17,307 nt of DNA from an uncultured Phycisphaerales bacterium (GTDB lineage Bacteria > Planctomycetota > Phycisphaerae > WQYP01), in assembly GCA_903868035.1 (NCBI GenBank), contig CAIPTQ010000395.1, positions 1 through 17,307 of the forward strand, written 5' to 3'. Every line of letters begins with the position of its first letter. Within the stretch, counting starts at the first letter, position 1. The translations under genes were made by a program, and so were the position numbers. Under the pieces are notes generated by a model. The model was given only the letters and a program-made list of their open reading frames with translations, was not told the origin of the DNA and did no database searches. Shown in pieces: positions 14,556 to 17,307 of this stretch.

Positions 14556-15866
14556 TTGGCCTGGTTCAAATTCATCATGTTCTTCGTCTGGGCGGCGGCG
14601 ATGATCCTCTCGTGCTGGGCGTGGGAGGTGGGCCGCATGTTCGCCCGCCGGATGCTTAAGGAATCCCAGCGCCGCGCGGCTCGGGCGGCGGGACAGGAAG
14701 TGGACAAGGTGGCGCTCTGGCCGGCGGTGGCGGTGATTCTGCCGATCAAGGGGGTGGATGCCGACACCGAGGAAAACGTGCGTGCGCTGTTGGGGCAGAA
14801 GTATCCCCGTCAACGGCTGCTGTTTGCGGTGGAATCGGCGGACGATCCGGTCGTGGCCCTCTTGGAGCGCCTGACGCGCGACGCCGCCCCCGGAGCCATT
14901 GAAATCGTGATCTCCGGCATTGCGACCACGCGCGGCCAGAAAATCCACAACCAGCTCGCCGCCGTCGCCCGCACCACCGCGGCTGACGAAGTCCTCGTCT
15001 TCATGGATGCCGACGCCCGGCCCGCCGAAGGCTGGATTCGCGACCTTGTCCAGCCGCTCGTGGAGGACGGCGGCGAAAATGGCCCGGTCGGCGCCAGCAC
15101 CGGCTTCCGCTATTACATCCCCGAACCCCGCCCCCCCCACCCCACCGGCAAGCCCGCGCTCCCCAGCGCCATGGTCAGCGTCATCAATGCCGCCGTCGCC
15201 GCGCTGCTGGGCCCCGGCTGGCGCAATATCGCCTGGGGCGGCTCCATGGCCCTCTTCCGCCGCGATTTCTTCGGCTTCGGCGTGCATGACGCCTGGCAAA
15301 ACGCCCTCTCCGACGACTACGTGCTCTCCTGGTGTGTCAAAAACAAGGCCCGGCGCAAAATCCAATTCGTCCAGGGCTGCCTGGTCGCCTCCTCCGCCGA
15401 TTTCACCTGGCCGGGTTTTTGGGAATTCGCCGCCCGCCAGTACCACATCACCCGCATCTGCGCCCTGGATGTCTGGCTCACCGCCATCGGTGCCGCGAGC
15501 CTCTACCTCGTGGGCCTGGCCTACAGCCTCACCTTTTTCCTGCTGAGCGTCGCGGGCGTCGTGCCCGCCGATTCGCTCACCGGCCGCGTGGATTACCTGT
15601 TAGGGGTCATGTTCTTCGCCCTCTACACCGCCCAATGGATGCGCGGGCGATTTCTCCTCACCGGCGGCATGGTCGGTCTGCCCGAGCATGCCGCAAAACT
15701 CTGGCAGGCGCGCTTCTGGTTCACTTGGGGCTACCCCCTCACCCTGGCGGTCAATCTGCTGGCCCTGCTCAAATCCGGCGTGGGCCGCACTCTCGCCTGG
15801 CGCGGCGTCCGCTATCGCATGAAAAACCGCCTGCACACCACCGTGGTTCGTGCCGGCCGCGCCTAA
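14556..15866 (+). CDS. Membrane family 2 glycosyltransferase (ceramide-glucosyltransferase/HpnI-like)
   Basis: A 436-residue protein with an N-terminal membrane helix (FKFIMFFVWAAAMILSCWAW), a cytoplasmic GT-A catalytic domain and about three C-terminal membrane segments (around residues 310-390). Catalytic landmarks are the Asp pair in ESADDP (96-97), the DxD motif MDADARP (Asp151, Asp153) and the acceptor-side Asp pair SDDYVLS (253-254). ARQYHITRI near residue 295 stands where (Q/R)xxRW is usual and departs from it. The layout fits GT21-like enzymes that add a sugar to a membrane lipid; the acceptor is unknown. It begins with TTG at 14556, with GGAG 6 nt upstream. A weak promoter may lie at 14499-14527 (TTGCCA-N17-CATGCT). 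Codon choice turns from G-ending to C-ending near 14880. Confidence 0.82.
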   Translation: MAWFKFIMFFVWAAAMILSCWAWEVGRMFARRMLKESQRRAARAAGQEVDKVALWPAVAVILPIKGVDADTEENVRALLGQKYPRQRLLFAVESADDPVVALLERLTRDAAPGAIEIVISGIATTRGQKIHNQLAAVARTTAADEVLVFMDADARPAEGWIRDLVQPLVEDGGENGPVGASTGFRYYIPEPRPPHPTGKPALPSAMVSVINAAVAALLGPGWRNIAWGGSMALFRRDFFGFGVHDAWQNALSDDYVLSWCVKNKARRKIQFVQGCLVASSADFTWPGFWEFAARQYHITRICALDVWLTAIGAASLYLVGLAYSLTFFLLSVAGVVPADSLTGRVDYLLGVMFFALYTAQWMRGRFLLTGGMVGLPEHAAKLWQARFWFTWGYPLTLAVNLLALLKSGVGRTLAWRGVRYRMKNRLHTTVVRAGRA

Positions 15867-15871
15867 GGACC

Positions 15872-15984
15872 GGCGAATCAATAACCGTCAAAAGTGGCAG
15901 GCACACTCCGAGTGCCGTTGAGCCCTTGGCAGACGGCACTTGGAAAGTGCCTGCCACTTTGACGGTGACAGTCATTGATTCGCC
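15872..15984. repeat. 113-bp compound inverted repeat (REP/BIME- or MITE-like), possible bidirectional terminator
   Basis: The outer arms are GGCGAATCAAT (15872-15882) and ATTGATTCGCC (15974-15984). The middle arms are ACCGTCAAAAGTGGCAGGCAC (15884-15904) with its near-exact partner at 15947-15966. The inner arms are AGTGCCGT (15911-15918) and ACGGCACT (15933-15940). The two halves are inverted copies of one unit of about 28 bp that begins AAAGTGGCAGGCAC and ends AGTGCCGT. Each half can also fold alone (GGCAC with GTGCC at 15900-15916; GGCACTT with AAGTGCC at 15936-15952). It fills nearly the whole gap between the convergent glycosyltransferase and LuxR-type genes. There are no flanking direct repeats that I can see and no transposase. 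Confidence 0.85.
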
Positions 15985-15988
15985 AATC

Positions 15989-16795
15989 CTAACCGACGAC
16001 GGCCAGGGCATGCTGGTGGGGCTGGGACATGACATGGGCGGCAGGCTCGTTCATGCGGCTGAGGCGCAGGTCGCGCAGGGCGTCGTCGGTGCGGCGGAGG
16101 AGGGGGAGCCTTCCCTGGACGCCGACCTTGCGGTAGATGGACTTGATGTGGGAGTGCAGGGTGTGGGGCGAGAGGCCCATTTGATCGGCGAGCTGTTTTT
16201 CGCCAGCCTCGGTGTTCAGGCCGCGAAGGACCATCCACTCGCGTTCCGTGAGGCGGTCGAAGGGTTCGCCGAGGGTTTTGGGGCGCGCCAGCCAGATGAC
16301 GATGGCTTCAAGGAAGATGCCAAGCTGCCGGGTGACCAGTTGGAGGATTTCGGCCGTATCCGGCGCCAGGCCCGGAGCGCCGGCGTGCCGGTGGATGAGC
16401 AGGAGCAGGCGGTGCTGCTCGTCGATGGCCTGGGTGAAGACCGTGGCTTGGGGGTAGTCGGGGTTGTGGCGGAGTTCCATGTCCTCGGGTTCCAGGGCCG
16501 GAGGCAGGGGGCCTGCCAGCGTGGAGTAACGGGTTTGGCGATGGAGGTCCAGGAGGTCCTGCTCGAAGGCGTGGGTGAGCTCGATGCCGGTGGAGGCGCT
16601 CAGGAGCACCATGGACCCGTCGGCGACGGTGCGGATGAGGGCCAGGCTGAGGGGCTGGAGGCCCAGGGCGCGGCTCAGGATTTCGGGAATGTGGTGGATG
16701 TCCTGGGGTTTCTGGGTGAATTGGGCCAGGGCAGCGGTGAGATCCATCAGCAGTTCGGCGCGGGTTTGGGACCAGCCCGGTTCTTCATTCAGCAT
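15989..16795 (-). CDS. LuxR-type HTH regulator with N-terminal GAF-like domain
   Basis: A 268-residue regulator. Residues about 15-170 look like a GAF-type sensory domain (LSLALIRTVADGSMVLLSAS, LLLLIHRHAGAPGLAPDTAEILQLVTRQLGIFLEAI). Residues 180-232 are a LuxR/GerE helix-turn-helix (FDRLTEREWMVLRGL, then GEKQLADQMGLSPHTLHSHIKSIYRKVGV). There is no receiver domain, so it does not look like a two-component regulator; the GAF part may bind a small ligand. The ATG at 16795 has AAGGG about 6 nt upstream. It ends 5 nt from the large inverted repeat, which probably stops its transcription. Its promoter must lie in the AT-rich stretch to the right. Targets are unknown; the neighbours do not suggest one. 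Confidence 0.87.
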   Translation of the reverse strand: MLNEEPGWSQTRAELLMDLTAALAQFTQKPQDIHHIPEILSRALGLQPLSLALIRTVADGSMVLLSASTGIELTHAFEQDLLDLHRQTRYSTLAGPLPPALEPEDMELRHNPDYPQATVFTQAIDEQHRLLLLIHRHAGAPGLAPDTAEILQLVTRQLGIFLEAIVIWLARPKTLGEPFDRLTEREWMVLRGLNTEAGEKQLADQMGLSPHTLHSHIKSIYRKVGVQGRLPLLRRTDDALRDLRLSRMNEPAAHVMSQPHQHALAVVG

Positions 16796-16888
16796 GTGAC
16801 ACCCTTATTTTAGGCGACAAAATATCATCCGGCCTCCCCGTCCTGCGGGAGGTTTTACTGCCACTTCACGCGGTTGTCTTCGGGACCG

Positions 16889-16915
16889 GCCCGCCTGATT
16901 GGGGCGGGCGTTTTT
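16889..16915 (+). terminator. Rho-independent terminator on the plus strand with no gene before it
   Basis: GCCCGCC (16889-16895) pairs with GGCGGGC (16903-16909) around a 7-nt loop and is followed by GTTTTT. The T-run is on the plus strand, yet the nearest upstream gene there is the glycosyltransferase ending at 15866, already followed by a large inverted repeat. It therefore suggests a short plus-strand transcript that starts within or near the LuxR-type gene. Confidence 0.65.
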
Positions 16916-17214
16916 CGCTCCACACGCTCTTTCGACTAATAATTTAGAAATCTATATACAATCCAGTCGAATATATCAAAATATGTGCGTTCCCGCCTGA
17001 AAAGGGGAGGCCGGGCCGCGCGGCGGAACTTTTCAACCCCCATGTTCGGGGGATTCATCAATGAATATATCCAAACATATATTATATTGTTGATGTTGCG
17101 GGGCGGCGTGTGCCGCGCCCGGGATTCCGGCGTGCGTCGTGAACCAGCAATGTAGACCATGCGACATGCCGCACCTGCGGGGCGGGAACTTCCTCAAGGG
17201 GGCGAATCCCACGG

Positions 17215-17229
17215 CCCGGAACATCCGGG
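17215..17229 (-). terminator. Hairpin after the gene at the right edge
   Basis: CCCGGA (17215-17220) and TCCGGG (17224-17229) form a 6-bp stem with a 3-nt loop, 8 nt past the stop codon of the edge gene in its reading direction. There is no T-run, so it is a weak terminator at best. Confidence 0.35.
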
Positions 17230-17237
17230 ACCATTTA

Positions 17238-17307
17238 TTAAGCATCCCTTAGAGCATTTTTCACGAGTCTGTAGCGGTAGGCGACATGCACCTCCACGGG
17301 AATCCAC
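17238..17307 (-). CDS. Probable C-terminal end of a gene that continues past the right edge
   Basis: Reading leftwards from the edge, one frame gives 22 residues, WIPVEVHVAYRYRLVKNALR then DA, and a TAA stop (complement of 17238-17240). The alternating hydrophobic and charged pattern and amphipathic end look like real protein, and a hairpin follows the stop. Too little is visible to name a family. Confidence 0.4.
   Translation of the reverse strand, partial: WIPVEVHVAYRYRLVKNALRDA

Larger units (their letters stand above)
16796..17237. other. Gene-poor regulatory stretch upstream of the LuxR-type gene
   Basis: No convincing protein gene is seen in these 442 bp. The stretch holds a weak hairpin (CCTCCC 16833-16838 with GGGAGG), a plus-strand terminator at 16889-16915 and two AT-rich islands (about 16935-16985 and 17053-17095) on either side of a GC-rich block. 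An inverted repeat TTCGACT/AGTCGAA (16931-16937, 16965-16971) brackets the first island. Another hairpin is CCCCC-N6-GGGGG (17037-17052). GTTCCCGCC (16989-16997) recurs inverted at 17181-17189. It probably contains the LuxR-gene promoter and perhaps a small RNA; no known RNA family is recognised. Confidence 0.45.

Noticed and set aside
15332..16813. Plus-strand open frame of 493 codons
   Set aside because: It runs across the end of the glycosyltransferase gene, the inverted repeat and the antisense of the LuxR-type gene, so it cannot be a real single gene.
1..17307. CRISPR array, insertion sequence, prophage, tRNA or rRNA genes
   Set aside because: No regularly spaced repeats, transposase, integrase or phage genes, and no recognisable tRNA or rRNA sequence were found on either strand by eye.

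Overview
This is a GC-rich bacterial chromosomal window. It holds thirteen protein genes that look whole and one cut off at each edge. A planctomycete, perhaps of the Phycisphaerae type, is my best guess. This rests on the mix of a Tat-exported clan GH-D glycosidase, an NtrC-type regulator, many small tandem repeats and palindromes between genes, and GTG/TTG starts. No marker gene proves it.

Layout. 1-346 (-): start of a molybdate-binding protein (modA-like) with its own promoter. 478-2956 (+): a small soluble histidine kinase and a sigma-54-dependent NtrC-family response regulator, separated by a repeat-bearing gap. 3038-5521 (-): a Fic-family AMPylator-type protein with a winged helix, then a TPR lipoprotein. 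The fic promoter carries a striking array of five 13-bp half-sites. 5675-6106 (+): a small secreted protein. 6123-7100 (-): hemB, the porphobilinogen synthase of heme and tetrapyrrole synthesis. 7219-10643 (+): a Tat-exported GH-D-like glycosidase, then a GT-C type membrane glycosyltransferase. 10819-14441 (-): an operon with one strong sigma-70-type promoter. It encodes two M16 peptidase subunits, one with the zinc site and one without, and between them a translationally coupled pair: a nuclease-fold-like protein and a PIN-domain protein. 14556-15866 (+): a membrane family 2 glycosyltransferase. 15872-15984: a 113-bp near-complete inverted repeat filling the gap to a convergent GAF/LuxR-type regulator (15989-16795, -). 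16796-17237: a gene-poor stretch with AT-rich islands, hairpins and a lone plus-strand terminator. 17238-17307 (-): the probable last codons of another gene.

Functionally this is mostly housekeeping, envelope and regulatory content. The most interesting points are the fic operator array, the nuclease/PIN islet splitting an M16 heterodimer operon, and the large structured repeat at 15872-15984. Nothing here is a clearly complete new defence or mobile system. The nuclease/PIN pair is the best candidate for something little described.
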